Assembly: GCF_029784135.1 (NCBI RefSeq)
Contig: NC_073745.1
Location: forward strand, 283,692,493-283,756,492
Direction: 5' to 3'
From: Toxorhynchites rutilus septentrionalis
Lineage: Eukaryota > Arthropoda > Insecta > Diptera > Culicidae
DNA: 64,000 nucleotides
The position numbers were made by a program, and so were the translations under genes. Below the pieces are notes generated by a model. The model searched no databases, had not been told where the DNA came from, and was given only the letters and a program-made list of their open reading frames with translations. The first letter of the stretch is position 1; every line of letters starts with the position of its first letter. This document shows, piece after piece, positions 33,801 to 44,146 of this stretch.

Positions 33801-34074
33801 CCATGTAACAATGAAACATGTTATTTACAAGTGGTTGAAAAATCTTGAACGAGAATTGTGTCTGAAAATAATCTGATTTTATAATGATGAGTTTTGTTAG
33901 AAATACTAGGAATTTTATAGTAAAAGGTAAGTTCAACGGTGTCGATTAGAAGATCAATCAATGAACAGTTCTGCGATTGGACCCATGAACTTGCTCATAG
34001 TACGAACACGTGAATGTTTGAAGGTATAACAAAAAACAAATGTTGAGCGGGACCAAGTTCGCCGGGTCAGCTAG
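30806..34074 (+). mobile_element. Helitron B inserted in type II element
   Basis: Tandem ~135-bp units (CCATACAAATGAAACACAAA, C-rich CTCTCTAAGGGG stretches) run from 30806, resume after the LINE at about 33285, and lead into the family tail and GGGTCAGCTAG ending at 34074. The next base is T. The empty site in type II copies A and C reads ACCAATGTAATATAA, matching the A|T Helitron target. The 5' end is lost. Confidence 0.8.
31362..33285 (-). pseudogene. LINE (Jockey-like) reverse transcriptase, 5' truncated
   Basis: Minus strand. The upstream end lies in the linker before the reverse transcriptase. Blocks: HALKKLDGTKGPGPDGIAPI, FPEKWKQPFLVPIFKSGAKS, NYRGIAIISCIPKLFEAIVN, CMQHGFFKGRSTATNLLAF, TDFSKAFNRIDVPLLLFKL, then VTSGVPQGSHLGPLLFILYV and VYADDMKLF with the catalytic YADD (32251-32272). 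After a frame break near 32126 the C-terminal part (to 31443) includes KLLYITYVRPILEYCNIVWN. The 3' end reads TAGTCTACATTTGTTTGACG and terminates in an ATAAATAAATAA tail at 31362, as in retroposed LINE ends. Endonuclease and ORF1 are missing. The Jockey assignment is from memory of these blocks. Confidence 0.85.
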
Positions 34075-34968
34075 TGTAATATAAGATAATTATAAATACC
34101 GAACACAATTATCAATTTTTCTCATCAGTAAAAACATGTTACTTCAATATAGAGAAAACATATTTGAAATGGGAAAGGTAATTTTGTTTTATAATTTTTA
34201 CTTTCTGGTGGTTTATTCAACTCAATGCGAATTTTAATTGAACTAACAACACCTTGGTTTTTATTTATGAAAATTGAAATAAATCGTTTCACATATCAAG
34301 TCATTTTTAAAACAACTGCTACAATATACAATTTTACAATTACACTTGTGCTAAATTTTACACAATACACCATCGGTCAATGATATGAAACTTCACGAAG
34401 CAACCAACATTAAAGTTTCAAATTTAAATTTTATTTCCCAGAATTAATTGTATCACTTGGGGGAATTTTTATATTGCAAGTAAGGTGCAATATATAAATG
34501 CTTATATGTAGCATATATTGCAATGCTGATTTCCTTCGGGCACCTTGGTTTTGATGTCTCTGGTCTTGGTGATGATCTGGTTAGGGAACACATTTCGGTG
34601 GGAACGAAAGCTCCCCCTACCTTCATGTATTTGCAATGTCGATTTTCCCCAGGCATCTTGGTTTTGATGTCTCTGTTAGGGAATCGCTACATGTGTCGTC
34701 AATTTCGACCAATTAGAAGTGGATGTTTCCGTTAGGATAGGGGGTGAGATTTTGCAGTTGTTCGATAGTTAGTTTCATGATAATATCATTTTATTCAATA
34801 TAAAAAATTGTTATGGAGTCCCGGAATCGATTGACGCAAAAATATCATCAATCCGTCATGAAATGACTGAGCAATAAGCGTTTAAAATTGGACAATTTTC
34901 ACGATGTACTCGATTTTCGATTTTCAATTTGTACCCCAATATGTTCCCGAAAGACGTAATCCTACGTC

Positions 34969-35907
34969 AAAAAAAAATCGTAAAAGAAAGCAATCCAAAT
35001 AACTTTTCTGTCAGATCAGTTATCCGTTTATCACACAGTTTACACACACAAAAAATGGTCCTCCAGTTGGGGATTCTCTCGCTCTCTATTCCGTTGCACT
35101 CTCGACAATGTGTGGCTGTAACGGAAGCAATCGAACAAAAAGTTACAGCAAATCATGGCGAACCTCCGCCTGCAGGATCCCTATTTGGTTTAAGACACGA
35201 TGAAAAAAAACCAACAGCCAGCGCACTTATTCCCACGGATGTCACCCGATGCCCTCCCGTGCTTCCTGCAACAGCTGCAGCATCTCAAGCCATTCATTCT
35301 CGTGACAATTCCAGAATGCTTTTTCCGTATGAGTCCGAATAATACACATATATCTTATGTCCAATGCGATTTATGTCCGGTTGTGTTTCTTCCGGAAGCG
35401 TGAATTATTCACAGCAGTTAAGAGGTAATCGAGCTGGGATTTCGTGTAGCGATTGAATCACGATTCATCTGTCACACTATCCGGATCGGGGCAGGTGTTT
35501 CTGTGCAGTGACACATATTTTTCGAATAAAAATTCCTCCGAACGTGTTTATGAATTTTATAATCTAATATAATGCATTCTTTCTTGTCAATATGAGAAAT
35601 ATCTGCTCGGAGGCGTCCCATTTCCGCTATTGCGGAGATGGGGATTGCTACAATTCCTCCGGAAGATGCTGTGTCGATATGCAGAATATGCAAAAATAAA
35701 TGAATAAATAAAATGATGCGACACGTTCCATACGGCAGACCCGTTTTCCCATCACCGGTAGCGAAAATCGCACCACGCTTTGGGAACTCCCACACATATA
35801 CACACACACATGCAATCGAATTCCTCCCGATTCTTCGTAATGTTCCATTCTATTGTGTTGTTGTTTATCCTTTCTTTTTCTTTTTCTCTCTCTCTCTCGT
35901 CTTCCAG
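34969..35907. other. unique region upstream of candidate exon
   Basis: Free of recognised repeats after 34970. It contains a plus-strand frame at 35055-35342 (MVLQLGILSLSIPLHSRQCV...) with no recognised domain, which I treat as unsupported. It ends in a long polypyrimidine tract (35868-35905) and AG, a strong 3' splice site, so at least its right part is likely intron. Confidence 0.5.
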
Positions 35908-36252
35908 GTGAACATCCGGCAGCGATGCAGCATAACGCAGCGCCCCGGTCGGTTTTATCATCGCAAACGAGTATTTTATTATTTTATGTGACACTTTTAG
36001 TGCACATTGTTGTGAGTAAGCAGTTTAAAGTGTGGCACAATCACGACAGAAGATGAAATTGGTCCAGCGGCTCCCGCCGGTGCCTGAGTCCCGCTCTGGA
36101 CGATGGCGGCGACAGGACGAGGAGCTGGAGGAAATGCTGGTAACGGTGGTGGCGCCAGAGCACGCGGATTTTGCCTCGATGCGGCGCGCGATGGTGCGGG
36201 TGGTGGGTGGTCCCCTTTTTCGATGGGGCTGCGGAACGAAACGGATGGCCAC
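35908..36252 (+). CDS. candidate host-gene exon (5' UTR plus N-terminal coding)
   Basis: A GC-rich 345-bp block bounded by a textbook acceptor (CTCTCTCTCTCGTCTTCCAG) and a donor (CAC|GTGAGTAAG). From the ATG at 36103 a frame stays open to the donor for exactly 50 codons: MAATGRGAGGNAGNGGGARA, then RGFCLDAARDGAGGGWSPFS, then MGLRNETDGH. It is glycine/alanine-rich, like many insect N-termini. Two other ATGs compete: a 43-codon upstream frame from 35926 with a hydrophobic ILLFYVTLLVHIVV stretch, and a frame from 36052 ending at 36256. I do not recognise the protein and no second exon is identified in this window. The base composition is unlike the AT-rich neighbours and supports a real exon. Confidence 0.42.
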
Positions 36253-37542
36253 GTGAGTAAGTGAGTGTGAGCGGGAAGAGGGGAAGCTGCAGCGGAGGAA
36301 AACAAACAAACAAACGAAAAATTACCCCCCAATACACCCCACACACATAAATACTTCCTTTGTACAGATAGGTGTGATTGTTTGCGAGTGATGTTTGTCT
36401 TTAAAATCAAACAGAGAAAAAAAAACAAAATAAAATAGTAGTAAATAGGTAGCATGAGTGACATCGAGCGAGCGGTGAATTATGCTAAGTAAACACAAGG
36501 AAACTCCAGATGTAAGAAACAATCAGAACAAGATCTAGTTGTAATTTAATGCAAATGTATAAAACACACACACATACACATACATATACAAACGTGATTG
36601 CATTTCGCTGATAGACCACAGAGAGTAAGGGCAAGGAATCAAACAAGCAAAGCTCATACATGCAACAGATTCTGGAAAGTTTTCACCACACAGTTCCGGA
36701 ACCACGAAAGGGAACTTCTCCCAGCAACGAGAAACCATTTCCGCGTTTAATTTGTACACGAAAATTTACTAGCATAGAATAATCTTGATAGGTAGAATCG
36801 AGATTGTCCAGCGTGGAGCGATGAAGGTCTTGTGGACCTCGGAGTGATACTCCCACTGGTTGGGCGGAGAAAAAGGACCACGAGGGGAGCTCGTTCGGTG
36901 CTCGGCGGAACGTGAAATTGTATTTGCATTTCGTTGAGAATTGTGATTTTGCTAAGAAACGGTGCTGCAAAGAAACTATCCTTCGGTGGCGGTGGCGAAG
37001 TAATTGGTTTCCTCCTGGGGGCAATTCAGGGCTGCAGTCGATGATCGGTGCGATAGCTCTCATCGGCTCTCTCGTACTTTACTCGTAGATCTGGTCTGCT
37101 GATAGGTGCGTGCTGTTAAGAAATGACCTCATTCCGTCGTTCTTGTGCTGCTGTGGGTGATTTCCGTCGGAAAAAGTATGGATTTCACATGTTTCACTGT
37201 TTCAAAAACAAACACGACATTAGACGAAATTCATGCCAACTCGACTGGCCGTTGGCAGCACCATCTCAGATAGTAGTTAAACGTTGTGGGTATAAAGACA
37301 TGGGTCATTAAAGCAACTTTACAAATTTGAAATATACGAAAAAATTCGAATAATTTTTTACAAAAAAATTATAACTTAAAAACTATAATACCTACAAAAT
37401 TCAAAGGATGAAATGCAGGAAATTGATTAAATTTTCACATAAAATATCAAAATAAAAAAAAATCGCTGAAAAAAAAAGTTATTTTAAAAATTATTATAAT
37501 TCATTTTTCTCAAAAACGTATTATTTTGAAATTTCCAGAAAT
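36253..37542. other. unique sequence, probable intron
   Basis: Follows the candidate donor at 36253. No repeat or coding exon is supported. The minus-strand frame at 36683-37063 lacks a domain. A short dispersed repeat (37228-37318) shared with 43254-43340 lies near the end. Confidence 0.4.
37228..37318 (+). repeat. dispersed repeat, partner of 43254-43340
   Basis: Both copies read close to ATTCATGCCAACTCGACTGG, GGCAGCACCATCTCAGAT and AAACGTTGTGGGTATAAAGA. No ends or coding sequence. Confidence 0.6.
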
Positions 37543-37652
<110 letters not shown>

Positions 37653-37719
37653 GTCTATATGAACCCTTCATTGATTGATTACCCTTCGACCCTTTACAAT
37701 TTCCTTTTACTGTAAATTG

Positions 37720-38550
37720 TCTAGTACATCTACAAAAATTCGTCCTCATAATATAAAATTATTTTCCGACACAATTCTCGCTCAAGATTCTTCAAGCATT
37801 TGGAAATAACATGTTTCTCCGTTGCATGGAATAAATGTTTGATACAGAGAATATTAAAAAATAAAGATAGCTCAAATCGGACCATTCCTTCCTCGGGTTT
37901 AGGGCACACCAACACATTTGGCCTTCCGTTTTTGTTTATATAGATAGAAGATATAGGAATGCGTTATTCCGTCTGAAAATCCTTTTCCACTTTCGAACAA
38001 AAATCAATTTCGTTAGCGCCAACATCAAATGGACTAACAACGCTTAGCTTATTATAGAAGATATGGGAATTCAATTTTCCGGATTTTCAGATTTTTCTCT
38101 CCGCTATATTGATTTACGGGAAGAGACGAATACAACGAAATATAGATGACTCAAATTGAACCATTCGTTCCTCGGGTTTTGCGCTTACCAACACATTTCG
38201 CCTTCCATTTTTATTTATAGATATAAGATAGGGAAATGCGTTATTTCGCCTGAAAATCTATTTCTACTTACGAACAAAGATCAATTTCGATAGCGCAAAT
38301 ATCGAATGGACTAACAACGCTCATTATGATGTAATTTTTGAACATGTGGGAATTCAATTTTCCGAATTTTCCGAATTTTCCGACCTTCCTTCAGGATTTT
38401 CCGAAAATTTTCCGATTTTTCTCTCCACTATATTGATCTACGGGAAGAGACGAATACAACAAAATACAGGAGGCTAAAATCGGACCATCCCTTCTTCGGG
38501 TTTTCCGCCTACCAACAGATTTTGCCTTACATTTTTATTTATGTAGATTT
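37720..38550 (-). repeat. three tandem Helitron-derived units (~280-320 bp)
   Basis: The motif pair GGACCATTCCTTCCTCGGGT and ACCAACACATTT-GCCTTCC recurs at about 37878, 38159 and 38481, followed each time by a TTTTATTTATATAGATA-type stretch. The intervening TTTGTTCG...AATGGACTAACAACGCT block is the reverse complement of the Helitron B tail near 24920-24960. No CTAG end was found. Confidence 0.6.
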
Positions 38551-39639
38551 CTTTCAAGCGCAATTAAATTTGTGATCTTCATTTGTTTTATTTTTGTACA
38601 TTTCATAACTTCTTCGAAAGAGCTTCGAATGAGCTTTTTTTTGAAGTTTTCCAAATAAAATAAAGAGTTCACCAAAGAGTATCGTTTCAACAAAAATTCA
38701 AGTGAAACACAATGAAATTAACCTATTTTGTCGGAAATTGATTCAAATGTTGGTAATATATTTGGTGTGTGAATAAATTTTACCGGATTTTGTTTTTATT
38801 AAAATCAAATGTTTATTTTAAATACATGTTACCGTGACCGGAGTAAAGCGCCGCAGTAAACAACTGCAACAGAAACAACCGTTCAGAAAAAAGTGTAGTA
38901 GGCTTGAAATATTGTAGCGCGGGAAAAACATCATGTGTATTAATGCGGTGGAAGCGGTGGTGTCTCGCACGCAATCCTGTGTTCCACTGATTGCCCGGTT
39001 AGATTGAAACATAGGATACGATCCTTTAGCAGTGTCCGACCGAGCTTTTGCGAGCGTCGGACAGCATAAGATTGCCCGGTTAATTTTTGCTTTGAAATAC
39101 AATACCGCGCACAATAATTCTAGCCTATTCGCCTTGATCGATATATCGAATTAAAGTCAATCAGCTGGTCTTTTTTTATTAATATAACATCTGCAGTAAA
39201 TTTGAATCCTGTTCTCGTTATTATTGATAGTATTTGTTTTTTATTATTTTCATAGTCTGTGGACCAAGGGCGCTATAGTGTTTTAATTTTTTTCTGAAAA
39301 GCTGATGATTTTTCACATAACATATTTCGAAACCAGAGAGGCGTTTTTTTCATTTTTCTGTTAGGATTTTTCAAAGTTAACCGATGGTTCGAATAATAAT
39401 TTTTTTCCTCTTTTTTACAACACAAAACTTTTGACTTTTGATCTACTGAACCGATTGAGGTGATCGACACATGAAATTGAAGCCAATTAGATAGTCTTTT
39501 TTTTTAAATATTAGACTTGCGAAAAAAATGGATTTTGATTTCATAATAATTGATTGTATTAGTTTTTTATGGTTTACGTGTTTCGGGGACAAGGATGTTA
39601 TATTTTTTTAAATATTTTTTCGTTTGTGACACCAGTAAA
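38551..39639. other. AT-rich sequence with one GC-richer patch
   Basis: 38818-39120 has a duplicated ATTGCCCGGTTA motif (about 38991 and 39071) enclosing GTCCGACCGAGCTTTTGCGA, which can fold with GTCGGAC. No known gene or element recognised. Confidence 0.35.
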
Positions 39640-40020
39640 TGAAATCCTAATGAGCCTATATTTTGCATAGGGTATGTAGGGGTTATTTTTATTGGCACCC
39701 TAAACCATACTTTTCGTTTCGTATACCGAAAAAAAAATCTAAGTCCCTTAGTGCCGATTTTTGACAAAAAAAAATTTTCGAGGGGACACTAGATCTCGAC
39801 GTTTCATGCCATTTTAAGACATTTGGCATAAATTTTTTTTTTCGAAAACCACGATTTCACCCCCCTTGGGTGATTTTTCGATTTTCAAAAAACTGAAACT
39901 TTGACCGCTTAAGTCCGATTGAGCTGAAGTTTTGCATAGGGTATCATTCCGCGAGAAATAACCTTTTGCAGGAGGCTCCGTTCGAAAATTCCAGATACCA
40001 TTTTCGTTGGCACCCCAGTG
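39640..40020 (+). repeat. dispersed repeat, partner of 22700-23040
   Basis: Same order of blocks as the partner (ACCCTAAACCATACTTTTCG, CCCCTTGGGTGATTTTTCGA, AAGTCCGATTGAGCTGAAGT). Function unknown. Confidence 0.65.
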
Positions 40021-40049
40021 CACATTTATACTCCTATATTTTATTATGA

Positions 40050-40591
40050 GAGCATTTGATTGAAACAAAAAAAAACATACTGCTACTATAATCAAAGTAT
40101 GATCCAGCGGATGTCCGAAATTTGACCCATCTTTTAGGTAACGGTAAAGCACATGGATAAAACTCTGGAGAATATGGCAGGTGGTTCTACCTACCAGTTT
40201 ACTCACTCTAGATAGTTCTTGACATGTGGTCTGGCGTGATCTTGTCGTGTTTTTTCCTGTCCCAGTCATTTTTCGATCTGATTTCGATCTGTTCGACCGT
40301 ATCAATTGTAGTTGGTACCGTTCACCAGTGATCGTTTCAATCGGACTTTCCATGTTCTTTAACATCCAAATCGAATTGATTATTTCTAAATAATTTAAAC
40401 CACTGTTCGAGCACGATTACCAATGGAGCATATCCTTTGGAAGATTTGACAAATAAGCGATGATTATCAGCAGCACTTTTGCTTAGAGAAAAATAATACA
40501 ATTCAATGCGATAAATGTATCTGTTGTTTGCCGAAGTACACACCTTCCAAATACATGTGTTGTCAATTTCAATATGATACCAACAATTCAT
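40050..40591 (-). pseudogene. mariner transposase relic, N-terminus fused to C-terminal half
   Basis: Minus strand from 40591: ELYYFSLSKSAADNHRLFVK and EQWFKLFRNNQFDLDVKEHG match the mariner N-terminal helix-turn-helix region (KKSA..AHR...WF..F..GDFD..DKEHG). It then jumps directly to ETITGERYQLQLIRSN, in mariners just before the second catalytic D. Further blocks (DHARPHV-like, then YSP-like) survive only with frameshifts, to about 40050. The middle third is deleted. It is a different mariner lineage from those at 2761 and 3804. Confidence 0.72.
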
Positions 40592-40861
40592 CTCATATTA
40601 TAAATCCATTGAGTCATACTTGTATACCTAATATTATTTTCAGAATGATAGTTGGGTACTAGAGGTGAGGTATCGCATCTATAATGTGATTCGCTTGAAA
40701 TTATTATGGATAAAATTATTGCTAATGAAAATTGAAGAATATGAGAGTTGACTATATAAAGAGATACATTCACTGAAACTGACTTCCCGATGAAACGAAC
40801 CCACATACTAATGCGTATATATAACTTTCTAATACGAGATGTCAGCATCTTCGGAATCGAT

Positions 40862-41652
40862 TATACACTCGACAAAAAAAAATTAGAGGAACAGAGCGCG
40901 AAGTCAGATATTTTAAGTGATTTTTGACATGCTGCATCTTCGTGAAAAATCAACGCATATGGATGAGAGGGGCATCATGTGGAAGCTGCAACTTTCAGGT
41001 ATTAGAATATTTTTGTACATATTTTTATCTTGGTAAGTGTTGGTGTAGTGGGCAACAATAACGGGAAGAAATTTAAAATCGATTTTTCTTTGTTTTTTCA
41101 AGAATTTTCTGGACAAACCCAATTTTTTGCCAATCAGCTCAACAGCAAATCCAATTAACTTTATCAATTAGCTTTTATTTGGTTCCAAGAACGTTTCTAT
41201 ACGACCTTTCCACACAGAGATATTTCAGTTTGAATGTTAAATTACTCCTTCGTCTTTGATGATGAATAATTCAATAAACAACCATCGCACCGCAAATCGA
41301 AAGGCAGTTTTGAAAACTCCAATAAATTCTGCACAAGGATAATTTATTAGTTTGACGAAAAAAAAAATTATTTAATTTTGTTGCATCGATTTCAAAAAAG
41401 TGCAAAAAACAGGAGTTTTATAGTGTTTTACAAAATCCACTGTAGTTCTGAAATATCGCAGTGAGTTCTAATTTTTGCAGGCAAATTTTTAGACTAGTGT
41501 ATTCCCTAAACATCCGTGAACGTTCCATATTGATACGTTCAGCCGTTTTTTCTAGCCGATTTTTCAAAGTTTGGAGTAAATCAGAGGAGCATTTAATCGC
41601 AAATCATACCAGAAGTATAAAATCATACGCAACTCTCAGAATGAACGATTGG
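40862..41652 (+). repeat. dispersed repeat, uninterrupted copy
   Basis: Starts CACTCGACAAAAAAAAATTA and ends CTCTCAGAATGAACG. It is the same repeat as 20448-22680 without the fold-back insertion and so serves as the empty site. Compared with that copy it carries extra sequence at about 41002-41218. Confidence 0.65.
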
Positions 41653-43253
41653 TAACTTTCGTATTTATGAGTTTGTATGTACAAATATTGTAAGGAGTGA
41701 TGAACAGTGAACAATTCAGGATATTTCTAACAATTATGGAATGATTCTAACAAGTTGATTCATAAAACTGAATCAATCCGTCTGAGCATACAGATTAAAG
41801 TTGAAGATCCCGAACCAATCTAAAAGCCAAATATATCCAAGGCCAGAAACATCTTAGACTCGGCAAGCATGAACCCCTCGATTCGAGAATAATTATTCAT
41901 AAATCCCAATCAGATTCGATCCATTTTTATCCGCTACCTAGCCCGGCAGGTGCCTTTGCCTTAAAACCATCTAACCCCAAGCGCCTGCAGGCGCTGACCT
42001 TCTCCCCCGAGAGCTTGTTCTGTCGCCCACCATAGCCTAAGTAATCTCACTCGAAATAATGCCGACTGCGGAACCCCACTGACAGCAGTACCCCTTGCTC
42101 CCTTCTCGTAGCAATGCTTGTGGCAGTTTAAATTAGGCAGCGGTTCTCACCGTCGGAGAGGTCGGAACGGTGGGAGAGCTGCCGAAATCCATTTTCAATT
42201 GATTGAATCCCCAGATGGGGGATGCGAAGAAGGAAGAATTCTTTTCCTACCTTCTCCCGTTCAATCATCCATTAGCGGAGATCAATGGTTGTGATAAATG
42301 GGTTTCCTCCAAATCTGTTACCGTCGATTGTAATCTTATTTCCCCCGAGGGGACAAGGTTTGTCGGATTCGTTGAAAAAAAGCAAAAAAAAAGGCGATGC
42401 ACTCCCGGTGGCGGGATTAATTCCAGGCACGCCTAATCGTTTGCGATCGATGCGAAATCATCACTCACTTCTGCTCGAAGCAGATCACTTCTTTTTTTTC
42501 TGCCGAAAAAAGCTTCCTTTTTCTATTCTTACCAATTCGCTTTCGAAAAACAAACTTCGATTGCCTTTCCTCCCGAAGGGAAGCGATTGTATAATATGTT
42601 TTTCTTCCCCGAACTTAGTTGTATCATAAATTGATTAAGAAAAGAAACTGCGGTTGAAGAGTTTCGCTACCAATTCAGCGGAGCTTCCGTGAAGATGATT
42701 TAATTATCCGCTGAGCGCAAAAACGGTGGTGGTGGTAGTAACAAGAAAAAATAAATGATCTGATAAGTTTCTCGAACCGTGTTGTGCTGTGTGCAAGAAA
42801 TAAAATATCCGCTTCGATGCACTCCTTCAAACGTCATTCCGCTTTCTGTTACAATAAAGTTTCATATCTTGTGATGCGTTCTGGTAATTCATGGAATCGT
42901 TCTGTGGGAGAATTATGTTTCAGCGAAGAACACAGTCTCAACCTCGAACTTTGGGTAGTGGAAAAAGAGTCTAGTTTTTAGCAGCAGTTTGACAGTGTGT
43001 CGCTATGGTTGCAATTGAAATTCCTCACTGCACCGAGTTTCATACAATAAACTGTGTTTTGAGCTAAATTGGCTGAATTAAAGTTAGGTGGCAATGCTTT
43101 TCAGGAATTCGAAACATGTTAATGTGAAGAAGTCTGGCATAAGGGAGAGTTTCTTATAGTCGACAAAAAAAGTTTGACGTAGAAGTTTTTAATGGTAACT
43201 CAGCGTTCCACATAAAATAAATGAAAGTGAATTTGATGAACGAAGAATTGAAG
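41653..43253. other. unique GC-richer island
   Basis: No repeat, RNA gene or convincing exon. Plus-strand frames near 42203-42629 lack domains and strong splice sites. Plausibly intron or intergenic sequence of a host gene. Confidence 0.4.
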
Positions 43254-43340
43254 AATTTCATGCCAACTCGATTGGCCATTGGCAGCAAGATCTCAGATTG
43301 CAGTGAAACGTTGTGGGTGTAAAGACATTGGACACATTTT
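43254..43340 (+). repeat. dispersed repeat, partner of 37228-37318
   Basis: Reads ATGCCAACTCGATTGGCCAT and GAAACGTTGTGGGTGTAAAG. Described at its partner. Confidence 0.6.
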
Positions 43341-44146
43341 TATACATTTTTAATAGACTGTGATCACGATTCGGATGACGATGGAAAATATCCTACCAGT
43401 CTCTCAATAATTTACATTTTACATCTTGAGAATAAGTCTCATGTTAACATTTTGTACAGACTTCAATACTTCCCCTTGGTTTACCGTAACTGGCTCGCGC
43501 TGACATAAGGGAGGTCACTGGCAACTCTGCTTCCATAGTGTGCTGTAGTGCCTGTACGGCTCGTGAAAGTTTTTTCGATTGCTAATTGAAAGAAACAAGT
43601 TTAAAACACAAAAGGTACGTACAAGATTTTCTCGCGTTGTCTGGTTTACACTACTTGATAGAGGCGACAGAAATTAGTGAAGTGTGCCACAATAAATTGC
43701 GATTTTCGGTTGGCATAGTGAAGCAAAACAAAAGTGATCGCACAATAATCTGACTATGGTCAAAAAAGCACAGTATATTGGATGCGATGTAGACACAGTG
43801 AACATATATTGCATCAAATATATCATGCAACATTAAGTTGGAGAAGTGTTACGGAACCATGACATCTATCTCTTCTGTTACGATTTTGTATATACATATA
43901 CATTTGTGCTATACCGAATTTATATATGATTTATTAATTTATTATTTTTTTTATATTATTATTATTGTTATCATTATATCATATTTTTTCCAGCAATGTA
44001 AAAGAAATGTAAAAATAATCTGAAAAAAGTTTTTTTTTTCTTCTGATTTGTCTATTTCATTTTTATTTATTAATTTTCATTTTCATTCGATTTCTTTGTT
44101 TTGTTTCATTTAATTCTCTAGGTTTTTATATATGCAATCGTCCAAC
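43341..44146. other. sequence upstream of LINE relic
   Basis: No gene recognised. It could include the LINE's 5' untranslated region, since the ORF1-like relic begins directly after it. An AT-rich tract occupies 43900-44120. Confidence 0.35.

Larger units (their letters stand above)
30501..34968. mobile_element. type II non-autonomous element (copy B), split by a Helitron
   Basis: The left part (30501-30805) has leader CACAGGAGGGTTGTGTCCGC and TTGACGTGGGATTCCGTTAG. The right part (34075-34968) resumes at TGTAATATAAGATAATTATA and ends GACGTAATCCTACGTC. Alignment with copies A and C shows that about 40 bp around the junction are missing at the left side of the Helitron. Near 34540-34680 it keeps the tandem units. 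Confidence 0.8.

Noticed and set aside
35055..35342. Plus-strand frame starting MVLQLGILSLSIPLHSRQ
   Set aside because: Looks partly like a signal peptide, but there is no recognised domain and its relation to the nearby acceptor cannot be shown.
36683..37063. 126-codon minus-strand frame
   Set aside because: Low-complexity arginine/proline-rich reading of a GC-rich stretch, no domain, no matching frame elsewhere.
38990..39090. Possible structured RNA around GTCCGACCGAGC
   Set aside because: The stem is only 6-7 bp with a mismatched interior. The duplicated ATTGCCCGGTTA motif is intriguing but not enough to call a feature.
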